NCBI GenBank assembly: GCA_025201845.1
Contig: MU604066.1
Location: forward strand, 8,736 to 38,673
Reading direction: 5' to 3'
Length of the DNA stretch: 29,938 bases
Source of the DNA: Martensiomyces pterosporus
Taxonomy: Eukaryota > Kickxellomycota > Kickxellomycetes > Kickxellales > Kickxellaceae
The position numbers and the translations under genes are program-made. Below, in pieces: positions 17,667 to 26,582 of this stretch; positions within the stretch are counted from its first letter, which is position 1; every line of letters begins with the position of its first letter. The notes beneath the pieces were generated by a model that saw only the letters and a program-made list of their open reading frames with translations, did not search any database and was not told the origin of the DNA.

Positions 17667-18482
17667 GTATGATTCTGCTGTTATTTGCTGGTTGGGTAGC
17701 TTGCACGCGTGTGGGAATATGGCTCCAAAACGGGGGGAAGCAAAAGCTGATAATAAAGAGGCTTGGAGGAAAGACAGGAGCAGCTTCCGAGGGAAGACGC
17801 CTGTGTCTGTCGCTTGAATTTGGCAAGTAGGCAGACGGAGCGAGGCCACTGCAGCAGCGGTTTCCAGTCCCGGCGTCAACAATACAATATCAGCTGCTAT
17901 GAGAAGCACAGAAGCGGATGCAAGCCAGCAAATAAGCTTTGTGGCAGAACAGCGTGTTGCGGAGTAGGTGCGGCGATTGTTAAGCTGGGGGTGTGCAGCA
18001 GGTGCAGGAAGGAAAAAAGAAAAGTGTAATAAAAGCAGCTAGAGAGAGAGAAGCAGAGGGGAAACAGCGAATATATATTCACGGCATTGAGCAGAGGAAG
18101 GCGTGAATATGGAAAAGTGAGGCGTGTGAAGAGCAAGGCAGGTGCGAGCCCAGATGGCCACGCCTCCAACGCTTGCCCATGATCGCCTCATTGATGCAGC
18201 ATCCTTTGCAATTCGAGGTCTGATGCCATCCATGAGCAAGCTGACGCGTCCAGCTGGGCTCTGGCAAGCACGCCATCCTGATGCACATGTCCGGGCGTGA
18301 CAAGCACCTTTACACATGGAGCTCCGCTGAGCCGTCGCTTGTTGGCGCTGCTGACTCAGCCACACACTTTCCACTCGCCATCCTCGACACCATACATACA
18401 CATAAAACAGACGAGTTTGATATGTTATAACGGGCACATCAGAGTAGAGTGGGCTATAATTCTGCGATGGGTCTCCATCTGG
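17667..18482. other. Intergenic region AVT-like / HOT, with one 48-codon frame
   Basis: 816 bases between two minus-strand genes. It should hold the AVT-like promoter and the HOT 3' UTR. A plus-strand frame of 48 codons (18154-18300) starts with ATG and has plausible amphipathic composition, but no homologue is recognised and it may be chance. An AG-rich tract lies at 18005-18060. Nothing else was seen. Confidence 0.4.
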
Positions 18483-19919
18483 TCAGTAGTTTGTGAGCGA
18501 CTTCTCCAAAATAGACGCCAGCTGCTCAGCGCCGGTCTGTCTGGGAGAGAGCTTGAGCACGCGGTGCTGGGGCAGGATGCTTTCCACAAGAGCTGGAATA
18601 TCCGACGAGGTGTATCCAAATGCAGCGATGCCGTCGGGCACTCCAAGCCTCTGAAGGAAGCCACGCAAGGCATCGGCCATGATCACGCCTGCATCCTCGA
18701 GCTTTGCGTTGGTGGTGTCGGCTCCCAGCACCTGCGCAATCTCCAGGTGGCGCTCGGGGTACATGGTTCCCGTAAACTCTGCGACTGCAGGGCTCGTCAC
18801 AGCAACGCTGATGCCGTGTGGGCAGAGCGGGTGGTCGGTGACGTACTCGGGGTGTGTGTACGAGCGGTTGAGTCCCGAGATGCCGTAGCTGCACCCGTGC
18901 ATCAAGTGCACGCCGCCATTTCCAAACCCAATGCCAGCATACGCGGCAGCAAGCGTCATAGCCTCCTGCGCCTCTAAATCGTCTGGGTTGGCTACTGAGC
19001 GCGGCAATGCGTCAGCGACCATGCGCAGGGCCTTCAAAGACCAGATGTCGCTGATTGGGTTGGACCCTTGGTACGCGGGGCGCTGCAGGGGGTTGGCGGG
19101 TGCCTCGCCGCGCAGGTTGTATGGAATCGCTGTGTATGACTCGATGGCATGGCAGAGCACATCCAGTCCAGATGACAGGCGGACCTGCGTGGGCATAGTG
19201 CGGGTGTTGAGCGGATCGATGATTCCCAGCATGGGCTTGAGCGCACGGTCGGCGATGCCCGTCTTGGCCTTCATATCCTTGAGATCAAAGATAGCACTTC
19301 CGGTGCACTCGGATCCCGTGCCTGCCGTGGTTGGCACGGCAATCAGAGGCAGCAAGGGGCGGTCGACAGGCCTTCCCTTGCCAATCGGCGCATTGACAAA
19401 GTCCAGCAGCTCTGCGTCCTTGAACACCGTGTACAGATTGGCAGCCTTGGCTGTGTCGATTGTTGACCCGCCGCCAACGGCTACTATGGCGTCGGGGTTG
19501 TACTTGCGCGCCATATCGATGGCGTGCATGAAGCTTTTGTCGGAGGGCTCGACGCGCACATCCTTGTACACTGTGTAGTTGACCTTGGACCGCTCGATTG
19601 ACTCGACAACGGCCTTGAGCGGGTGCAGGCGCGCGATGTTGGGGTCGGTGAATACCATCACTCGCTTGGCCTTGAGGTTGGCCAGGTCCATCCCGATCTC
19701 CTGGGTGGCGCCCTTGCCCACCCTCACGGTGCTCGTGGCCATCTCGTATGCGTACTCGGGGCGCGGAGTCGCAGCGGAGGCGTGGCGGTGCGAGGAGCGG
19801 CCGGGCCCGTGCACATGGGCCATGGCGCCCCTGGCTGAGTGCGCAGGGCAGGAGCATGAGGTCCCGACCATGCGCATCAGGTTGCTCACTGACTGGGCCG
19901 AAGGGCGAATAACAGGCAT
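18483..19919 (-). CDS. ADHFE1: Hydroxyacid-oxoacid transhydrogenase, mitochondrial (iron ADH family)
   Basis: Oxidises 4-hydroxybutyrate to succinic semialdehyde while reducing 2-oxoglutarate to D-2-hydroxyglutarate, with tightly bound nucleotide. 478 residues (human ADHFE1, 467). The N-terminal 50 residues are rich in Ser, Arg, His and Ala with no Asp/Glu, consistent with a mitochondrial presequence. Domain signatures: YAYEMATSTVRVGKGATQEIG, the dinucleotide motif AVGGGSTIDTAKAANL, PTTAGTGSECT, and the metal-ligand histidines in DVLCHAIESY, GGVHLMHGCSYGI and CPHGISVAVTSP. The insert NPLQRPAYQGSNPISDIW is characteristic of the HOT branch versus other iron ADHs. A TATA-like box lies about 120 nt upstream. 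The gene is on the same strand as ACP, 709 nt from it. Confidence 0.95.
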   Translation of the reverse strand: MPVIRPSAQSVSNLMRMVGTSCSCPAHSARGAMAHVHGPGRSSHRHASAATPRPEYAYEMATSTVRVGKGATQEIGMDLANLKAKRVMVFTDPNIARLHPLKAVVESIERSKVNYTVYKDVRVEPSDKSFMHAIDMARKYNPDAIVAVGGGSTIDTAKAANLYTVFKDAELLDFVNAPIGKGRPVDRPLLPLIAVPTTAGTGSECTGSAIFDLKDMKAKTGIADRALKPMLGIIDPLNTRTMPTQVRLSSGLDVLCHAIESYTAIPYNLRGEAPANPLQRPAYQGSNPISDIWSLKALRMVADALPRSVANPDDLEAQEAMTLAAAYAGIGFGNGGVHLMHGCSYGISGLNRSYTHPEYVTDHPLCPHGISVAVTSPAVAEFTGTMYPERHLEIAQVLGADTTNAKLEDAGVIMADALRGFLQRLGVPDGIAAFGYTSSDIPALVESILPQHRVLKLSPRQTGAEQLASILEKSLTNY

Positions 19920-20628
19920 TGTCTTGTAGTTTAGGAGTAGTGGGTGAAGAGGCTGAGGGCAGGTGGTGGTGTGGTGAAGCGCAGAAGAGTTGCTTGTGTT
20001 TATTCTCCCATGGAGCGAGCAGGCCAGGGGAATTGGCTGCTTTTATATGCGGCGGCAGCAGATGTTTAAGGCGGTCATGCGCCCAGCTTGTGTGCTGCCC
20101 ACACATACATCTCGGGCTCCTCTCATATCCGGGATTCCCCTCCCTTTCGCCCCTCTACCCTTATCCGATAGCGCCTGCAGCTGCCAAATAGCTGCAGACA
20201 CCTGCCATTGCCTGGCCTGGTTTGGAGGCGCACATTGCGGGTGGCTATGCACAACGTGAGAACATTGACTATTGCCCGCTGCACATCCAGAGATAGCGAT
20301 GCATGCACAGCTGCTGTGGTCTGCTACACAAGAGCAGGTGTGGGCATGTGTAGACATATTAAATCAAGTGTGTCAACGCCGGCTGATTTGCAGTTGCAAT
20401 GTAATAGGTGTTCAAGTAAACATGGGATATGAAGAAAGGAAAAGGGCACTGGCGCCGTTGTGTATAAAGAAAGGGATACGAGGTTCACCGAGAGACAGGA
20501 TGGAAAAGCGACCTAGAAAGCGACACGCAAACGCGCAGTGTGTTCGTTCCGGAGCGGCACTTGGGCCAAGCGATCCCATTCCAGCGTCTCGCTCCACGCT
20601 ACCTCTCTGCGAAAGACGGCGCTTTCGT
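19920..20628. other. Intergenic region HOT / ACP
   Basis: 709 bases between two minus-strand genes: the ACP 3' UTR and the HOT promoter. A TATAAAA box for HOT lies at 20041-20047 (minus strand). Open frames here are short and lack domains. Nothing else was recognised. Confidence 0.5.
20041..20047 (-). promoter_or_regulatory. TATA box of the HOT gene
   Basis: CATATAAAAGC on the minus strand, 122-128 nt before the HOT ATG, leaving room for a leader of about 90 nt. Confidence 0.5.
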
Positions 20629-21220
20629 TTAGTGCGCATCTTCGCGGTGGGAGATGTAGTCGATGGCCTCCTTGACGCTAGTGATCTTGTCGGCCTCGTC
20701 ATCGGGGATCTCAACCGAGAACTCCTCCTCAATGGCCATGACAACCTCTACGGTGTCCAGGCTATCAAGGCCCAGATCCTTGGTGAAGTCAGCAACGGGA
20801 GAGAGCTACATATGCAAAACGGCTTCGAAAGGCATGCACACGCGTTTTGGCGGGTTGAGTAACAGCTATGGCAGAGCGATCGTTATCCGCACACGGCAAA
20901 AGCCGCTGCGATGCCTGTGCTTGAACTTGCATCGCGAATAACAGGCAGCAGTGCGCATCTTGTTCATTTCATACGCCCCCTTAAATTCGGGTGCCCAGGA
21001 GCGGGATCCGAATGCAAACACATTCGGATTTCTCCAGCAGGCTTACCTTGTCCTGGTTAACCTTGTCAAAGTCCTGGAGGACCTGGAAGATTCTGCCCTG
21101 GATATCCTCACGACCAAGAGCGCCGCCAGCAGAGTACCAGCGAGCAGCCATCGAGGGCATAGCTGGGCGAGCAGCAAGGAGAGAGCGAGTGGCAGGGCGG
21201 AGAGAAGCGAAGCGGAACAT
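20629..21220 (-). CDS. ACP1: Mitochondrial acyl carrier protein (NDUFAB1/ACP1), two exons
   Basis: Carries growing acyl chains in mitochondrial fatty acid synthesis, supplies octanoate for lipoate, and is a complex I and Fe-S assembly subunit through LYR proteins. Exon 1 is 21220 to 21047 (58 codons) and exon 2 is 20805 to 20629, joined in phase 0: 116 residues. The N-terminus ([32 protein letters not shown]) is a mitochondrial presequence. The carrier domain follows: [16 protein letters not shown] then [20 protein letters not shown], with phosphopantetheine attachment at Ser73 of the DSL motif, [16 protein letters not shown] and a short C-terminus. The join reconstructs the conserved K-L-S-P-x-A-D-F region exactly, supporting the intron. 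The gene is divergent from methylmalonyl-CoA mutase (691 nt). Confidence 0.95.
20806..21046 (-). other. ACP1 intron (241 nt)
   Basis: Minus-strand donor AAG|GTAAGC, acceptor TATGTAG|CTC, phase 0. The longest intron in the window; a CTCAAC branch-like motif is within the last 70 nt. Confidence 0.9.
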
Positions 21221-21911
21221 TGCTATAAGGTGTTTTTTTTGTACAGGGTAAAAGCCAGGGATAAGGAGCAAGCCGTGAGAGGGGCAGAACAAGAGACGCT
21301 CAATTTTAGCGATTGCAAGAAAGTAACAAGGAGAGAAATGACAAATGCCACAATGCTCGCGAAATCAGCCTAACAAAAAAATTGCGCTGCTTTGCTAGAT
21401 AAGACGGAAGCGGGCTTGCGTAGTGTCAGCCAGGCCGCATCCCCCGCGATCCCCGATTACGCAGGATCATGATCTGCTGCCTGTGTAGCTTGGCGGAGCG
21501 AGTTTGCTTTGTGGCCCGTGCGCCGGATTCGCTGCGCTGCCCAAACGAGGACTGCTCGTTCGAAGCTGCGTGCAGCGACTGCTACACCAGTGCGCTTGTG
21601 TTTTGTGGCTCGCTGACGCCAGCGGCAGAAAGAGGATATGGAGGCCGCAAAGCGCGTGGGAACATTATTATCTCGGGCAGCCATTATCGCACGCCCGTGG
21701 GTATGGCCAATCCGCTCCTTTCGGCTGGCAGCAGACAGCAGCCGGAGGTCACCCGCGTGTAATTCCCTCCGCCTATGCACTCTCCCTCTTCTTTGCTACC
21801 GACTGCTCTTTAGGTACACAGCCTCCCCTTCTCTCCGCCTCTTTTCTTCGCAACGCCTCCACACGCTCTTTCCTTCTTCGACCCCAGACCGCGGGATACA
21901 CAAGAACGCAC
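21221..21911. promoter_or_regulatory. Divergent promoter region ACP1 / methylmalonyl-CoA mutase
   Basis: 691 bases between head-to-head genes. Near ACP1 there is a run of eight T (21233-21240). Near the mutase there is a long C/T-rich leader (21775-21870). A Cys-containing open frame on the plus strand (21469-21762) has no recognised domain and is probably chance. No clear TATA box. Confidence 0.45.
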
Positions 21912-24370
21912 ATGCTATCGACTCTTTTGCTTCGACAGCCGCCTGGCGCCATGGCGCTACGTGTCGCACGAGCAGGAGCCACGGCTCAGCGCGCGTCGCC
22001 GATGCGTGGCCACAGCCGCAGCTCTCACACCAGGGCACCGCTGGACCCAGTCTGGGCAAAGCTCGCCACAAAAGAATGCAAGGGCAAGGACCCAGAAGCC
22101 ATCCTCACATGGAACACGCTCGAGGTAAGTGCTGCTCTCTACTGGCAGAAAGATACATCGCCATCGCAACTAAGCAGGCGCAGAATGCCTATCTTGCAGA
22201 TCCATACCACATGCTCAAGCGTCGCCCGATCTCTGTGCTGCTGCTGACAAGTGCCGTTGCCGCAACCATGTAGGGAATCCCCGTCAAGCCTGTTTACACC
22301 TCGGACGATACAAAGGGCATTCCAAAGGAGCTGCCTGGCGTGTATCCTTACACACGCGGCCCGTACGCCACAATGTACACGTACCGCCCGTGGACCATTC
22401 GCCAGTACGCCGGATTCAGCACAGTCGAGGAGAGCAACAGGTTCTACAAGGCCAACCTGGCAGCCGGCCAGCAGGGCCTCTCGGTGGCGTTCGATTTGGC
22501 CACACACAGGGGGTACGACTCGGATCACCCACGAGTTGTAGGCGACGTTGGCATGGCCGGCGTAGCCATCGATTCCGTTGAGGACATGAAGATCCTGTTT
22601 GACGGGATATCGCTCAAGGACGTCTCCGTCTCCATGACCATGAACGGCGCCGTGCTGCCCATCTTGGCCATGTACATCGTGGCTGCCGAAGAGCAGGGCA
22701 CCAAGTACGAGGAGATGCGCGGCACCATCCAGAACGACATTCTCAAGGAGTTCATGGTCCGCAACACATTCATCTACCCGCCCGAGCCCTCGATGCGCAT
22801 CATCGGCGACATCTTTGCGTTCACGTCCAAGCACATGCCCAAGTACAACTCGATCTCGATCTCCGGCTACCACATGCAGGAGGCTGGCGCAAACAGCGTT
22901 CTCGAGTGTGCGTTTACGATTGCAGATGGAATCGAGTACATTCGCACGGGAATCAAGGCTGGCATGACTGTCGATGAGTTTGCGCCGCGCCTGTCGTTCT
23001 TCTGGTGCATCGGAATGAACTTTTACATGGAGATTGCAAAGATGCGCGCCGCTCGTCGTCTGTGGGCCCACCTGGTCAAGGAAAAGTTCAGCCCAAAGAA
23101 CGCCAAGTCTATGATGCTCCGCACCCACTCGCAGACCTCTGGCTGGTCGCTCACCGAGCAGGACCCGTACAACAACGTTGTCCGCACCACTGTTGAGGCG
23201 ATGGCTGCCACTCTGGGTGGCACCCAGTCTCTGCACACCAATGCCCTGGACGAGGCCATTGGGCTGCCCACAAAATTCAGTGCGCGGATTGCTCGCAACA
23301 CGCAGATCATCTTGCAAGAAGAGGCGTACATCCCACAGGTAGCCGACCCCTGGGCGGGCTCCTACATGATGGAGTCGCTAACCAACGATGTTTACAACAG
23401 CGCTCTAGAGATCATCAACGAGGTCGAGGCGCTGGGCGGTATGGCCAAGGCAATCGCCTCGGGAATGCCCAAGCTGCGCATCGAGGAGAGCGCCGCTAAG
23501 CGCCAGGCCCAGATCGACTCTGGCCAAATCACTATTGTCGGTGTCAACAAGTACCGCGTGCCTGAGGACGCCGAGGGCAGCGGGAGCGTCGAGGTGCTGG
23601 CAATCGACAACAAGGAGGTTCTGCGCGCACAGATGGAGCGTCTCAACCGCATCCGCAACAGTCGCGACCAGGACGCTGCTCAAGCAGCCATGGACGCCAT
23701 CACAGAGGCAACAGTAACCGGGGAGGGCAACCTTCTCGAGCTGGCTATCAAGGCAGCCAGGGCCCGCTGCTCTGTCGGCGAGATTTCGTACGCCATCGAA
23801 AAGGTGGTTGGGCGCTACAAGCCCGACGTCAAGCTGGTCAGCGGCACCTACAAGAACGAGTACTCCAAGGCCGGCATCAAGGCTGGCGAGCGCGACCCCA
23901 TCGCTGACACGGTCAAGATGACCGAAGAGTTTGCCGAAAAGTGGGGTCGTCGCCCGCGCGTGCTCATCGTCAAGATGGGACAGGACGGCCACGACCGCGG
24001 TGCCAAGGTTGTTGCCTCTGGATATGCTGATCTGGGCTTTGACGTTGACGTCGGGCCCTTGTTCCAGACCCCTGCCGAGGCAGCCCGCCAGGCCGTCGAT
24101 GCCGACGTGCATGTCGTTGGCGCCTCGTCGCTTGCTGCTGGACACAAGACGCTTGTGCCTCAGCTGGTTGAGGAGCTGAAAAAGCTTGGTGCCGAGGACA
24201 TTGTTGTCATTGCTGGCGGCGTCATTCCACAGCAGGACTACCAGTACCTCTACGACCACGGCTGCGCTGCCGTCTATGGCCCCGGTACTCCGATCCCTGT
24301 TGCCGCACAGGACATGATCCAAAAAATCGAGGTTCGTCTGCAGGAGACCGAGTCCAAAGCCCAGGCATAA
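21912..24370 (+). CDS. MMUT: Methylmalonyl-CoA mutase, adenosylcobalamin-dependent, two exons
   Basis: Isomerises (R)-methylmalonyl-CoA to succinyl-CoA in mitochondria, the last step of propionate breakdown, using vitamin B12 (adenosylcobalamin). Exon 1 is 21912-22124 (71 codons) and exon 2 is 22274-24370; phase 0, 769 residues (human MMUT 750). Exon 1 encodes an Arg/Ser-rich presequence ([20 protein letters not shown]) followed by [20 protein letters not shown]. The TIM-barrel substrate domain has [35 protein letters not shown] and [12 protein letters not shown]. The C-terminal cobalamin domain has DGHDRG with the cobalt-ligand histidine at about residue 644, then [13 protein letters not shown] and [10 protein letters not shown]. 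Large and small domains are on one chain, as in animals. No key residue appears lost, so the enzyme is likely active and implies B12 use. Confidence 0.97.
22125..22273 (+). other. MMUT intron (149 nt)
   Basis: Donor GAG|GTAAGT (consensus), acceptor ATGTAG|GGA, CTGAC branch-like motif at 22244-22248, phase 0. Exon 2 continues directly with [12 protein letters not shown] of the conserved enzyme. Confidence 0.93.
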
Positions 24371-24697
24371 ATCACTACTTTAGCACTTTTGTGGCCGCTG
24401 CAGCGATCATCTATACAGGCACGAATGCATCGCATTGCCATAAAGATATATATGCTACTTTAGCGTGTATTACAAAATGCAGCCTTTGCTCGGCCTGTAA
24501 AGTAGAGAAGGAGAAACGACAAGAGAGGATGAGTAAATGTAGACAAGGAAGGACGAGAGCAGCCACAAGCAAAGGAGGGCCAGCAGCTAATGCGAGCAAG
24601 AAAAAGAGCGCAGCAGCCCTCGCTAGATCCATTCAGCGACGCTGGCTGCTCAGCGCTCCCCGCTGGACTTCCTCTTTGCTATCTGAACCGGCTGCAC
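24371..24697. other. Convergent intergenic region MMUT / NDUFA6
   Basis: 327 bases holding both 3' UTRs. There is an A/G-rich stretch (24505-24560). Open frames crossing it are not protein-like. Confidence 0.5.
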
Positions 24698-25054
24698 TCA
24701 AGCACGGCCCTCAACGAATTTGTCAAGGAACTTTGTGGCCTGAGGCTCCTTCTCGTTGGCGTCAAAGTAGCGGAGCACATGGCTGTACTGCTTCCACACA
24801 TTGTAAGTCTCCTCAAACTCAATCCGCCCCTTAAACAGCAGAACGTCGATGGTGCGGGGGTCCGAGACATAGCGCTGCTTCTCAAATTCCTCGCGAATCT
24901 TTGCGCGAACGACCGACTGGGGCATGCACAGATGGTAGTCGAGCATGATTTGAGGGACGCTCTTCTGCCACTGGCGGTAAAGCTGGATTGCGCGCGAGCG
25001 GGCGTCTGCCAGAGAGGTCGACGACCTTGTAACGAGTGGTTCAATGAGCGGCAT
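24698..25054 (-). CDS. NDUFA6: NADH dehydrogenase complex I LYR subunit NDUFA6 (B14)
   Basis: Accessory matrix-arm subunit of respiratory complex I; its LYR motif clamps acyl carrier protein onto the complex. 118 residues from ATG 25052-25054 (Neurospora homologue about 123). Features: DARSRAIQLYRQWQKSVPQI with the Leu-Tyr-Arg motif near residue 26, the Phe-containing helix VRAKIREEFEKQRYVSDPRTIDVLLFKGRIEFEET, and VWKQYSHVLRYF, all characteristic of NDUFA6 rather than other LYRM proteins. No cleavable presequence is evident, as usual for this family. Presence shows the organism has complex I, unlike baker's yeast. Its partner ACP1 lies 3.5 kb to the left on the same strand. Confidence 0.93.
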   Translation of the reverse strand: MPLIEPLVTRSSTSLADARSRAIQLYRQWQKSVPQIMLDYHLCMPQSVVRAKIREEFEKQRYVSDPRTIDVLLFKGRIEFEETYNVWKQYSHVLRYFDANEKEPQATKFLDKFVEGRA

Positions 25055-25185
25055 TTCTAGCAGAGAGAGCACACAAATAGAGCAAATTGGGATGTTGGGA
25101 GAGCAAACGAAGAAAACTGGGCGTGCTGAATTGAAAGCCAGGACAGCAAGTCGGGTGGGCAGAAAGAGCGCGATAAGATTAAGCG

Positions 25186-25418
25186 ATGCCAGGTCCAGCT
25201 CGACTCACTCAACGAGTCGAGCTGATCCCCTCAAATGTCCAAGACAGCATGCTAGCGTCGCTGAGGAGAGCGAGGGCTGTGCTTGGTGGCATCGCAACGC
25301 GAGCACAATTGAGGATGTCTGGGAGCTGATCAAGACCGATCCATACACGACTGGCAGGGCCTGGGACCTTGAGACTGTCAGGATGTTCCCTTACAAGGAA
25401 GCTCAGCTCTCAAGCTAA
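25186..25418 (+). pseudogene. Broken YCII-domain protein relic
   Basis: The last 40 codons before TAA at 25416 read STIEDVWELIKTDPYTTGR then AWDLETVRMFPYKEAQ, which matches the C-terminal half of small YCII-related proteins (helix, then DPY, then a W..V...P(F/Y) strand). In a different frame just upstream (25186 onward) PARLTQRVELIPSNVQDSML and AVLGGIA resemble the middle of the same fold. The two frames collide at about 25270-25300, leaving no room for the central strand, and no initial strand with an ATG is found. No intron of realistic size repairs this. I read it as a frameshifted and partly deleted gene copy; a sequence error or missed exon structure is the alternative. Confidence 0.4.
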
Positions 25419-25502
25419 GCAGCCCTCCTTTACATGTTCTGGCACAGCTTAAATAAAATGTTATTGATGAGTAACACGGGTGTAAAATGTATGCAATGCC
25501 GC

Positions 25503-26238
25503 TCAAAACCGCTTCAGGTTCTTTTTACGCTTGTCCTTTGATGGTGCAGGCTTCTTGGCTGCCGGGTCCTTGTTCTCTGCATCCGCAGCATCAGACGTTC
25601 TGCCGTCCACAGATGGTGCACTGGATATCCTGGGTGCCTTGGGCTTTGCGTGGATCTCAGTCATCAGCCTTGCGTGGCGGGCGTAGTCGTCATAGTGCTC
25701 CAAAAGAAGCTTTCCAGCCTCTTCGTTAAGCGCTGACTCTGGGTTCGGGTAGATTAAGAGGCACTTCACAGTGACCAGCACATGCTCAATTCCGTAGTGC
25801 TTCTGCCAGTCCTTCTTGAGCGTATTCACACAGATCTCGCCGTGCTCGGATACATTCGGGTGGAATATCTTGGTGGCAAAGATGCCCTTGGGTGGTGTGT
25901 CTGGGAAGCCCTCGTCGATGGTTAGCCGGATCTGAAACACGCCTCCCTCGTACGGCGTGCCCTGGGGTCCTTCAATCGATGCGTTAATTTCGGCCAACGA
26001 GCTTTCGTTGATTTCGATGCTGATGCCCTCTGGCGGGCTCGCTTGCAGCTTTGCCAGCTCGCCAGCAAGTCTCCTCAGAGTCGATGCGCTCAACCGCTGT
26101 GCCTACCAGTTTTTGGACATGTCGTTGGTTGTTGAGATGTCTGCGTCAGCAGCAGGTAGGCGCGCTTCTATCCAGGACATGTGCCATTTCCACATTGCTG
26201 AAGAAGGAAGCTGAAATCGAGCAAACTGCGCTTACCAT
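25503..26238 (-). CDS. UBE2S: Ubiquitin-conjugating enzyme E2 S (APC/C K11-chain E2), two exons
   Basis: Elongates K11-linked ubiquitin chains on anaphase-promoting complex substrates at mitotic exit. Exon 1 contributes only the ATG (26238-26236), and exon 2 is 26102-25503; phase 0, about 200 residues. UBC fold: [38 protein letters not shown], catalytic Cys at about residue 92 in GEICVNTL, then [20 protein letters not shown] and [22 protein letters not shown], the UBE2S-specific pattern. A charged linker leads to the basic C-terminus KRKKNLKRF, comparable with the Leu-Arg tail by which human UBE2S docks on the APC/C. Without the intron the frame has a stop (TAG) at 26103-26105 and no ATG. A second acceptor (CACAG) would drop two residues. 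Confidence 0.9.
26103..26235 (-). other. UBE2S intron (133 nt) directly after the start codon
   Basis: Minus-strand donor ATG|GTAAGC, acceptor TGGTAG|GCA. Splicing restores an ATG to a frame that otherwise begins with a stop codon. An alternative acceptor 6 nt further (GCACAG|CGG) keeps the frame. Confidence 0.75.
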
Positions 26239-26582
26239 TCTGCTGTTTACAATAGCTATAATGAAATGCAACTAGAGAAACAAGTAAACAAAAGAGGGGT
26301 GCAGGGGCGGAGCAGGCAGCACGCTGCCCCACCAACACCGCTGCCGAGCAGCTCGCTCACAGCCACCACCAAATCGAGCCACCGACTCGTGCGAGTGTGA
26401 ATGGCGTGCGCGAGCGTGTGACAAAAAAGGGTGCAGGGCTTGTGAGCGAGCGGAGTGGGTGCTGGTATTATTTTCATCTTCCACACCGCAAAGTGCCTGG
26501 GAGCTTGTTTCTTTATTAGTGTGTAACTGCTTGTTTTTCGCTTTGCATTTTGCGACCGTCTTGTCCACAGCTATTACACGCA
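26239..26582. promoter_or_regulatory. Divergent promoter region UBE2S / FBXO3
   Basis: 344 bases between head-to-head genes. GC-rich with repeated GAGCG/CTCGC-type words (26300-26460), then T-rich toward FBXO3 (26500-26560). No clear TATA box or gene. Confidence 0.45.

Noticed and set aside
17667..17909. Longer N-terminus for the AVT-like transporter (81 extra residues)
   Set aside because: The extension does not resemble any transporter N-terminus, and the ATG at 17664-17666 sits at the usual distance from the first helix.
21469..21762. 97-codon Cys-containing frame in the ACP1/MMUT promoter region
   Set aside because: The cysteines look vaguely like a zinc ribbon, but spacing fits no family, the second half is featureless and it sits in a divergent promoter.
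22139..23317. 392-codon minus-strand open frame opposite methylmalonyl-CoA mutase
   Set aside because: Antisense to a conserved enzyme, with no domain; the same holds for the 305-codon frame at 23405-24322.
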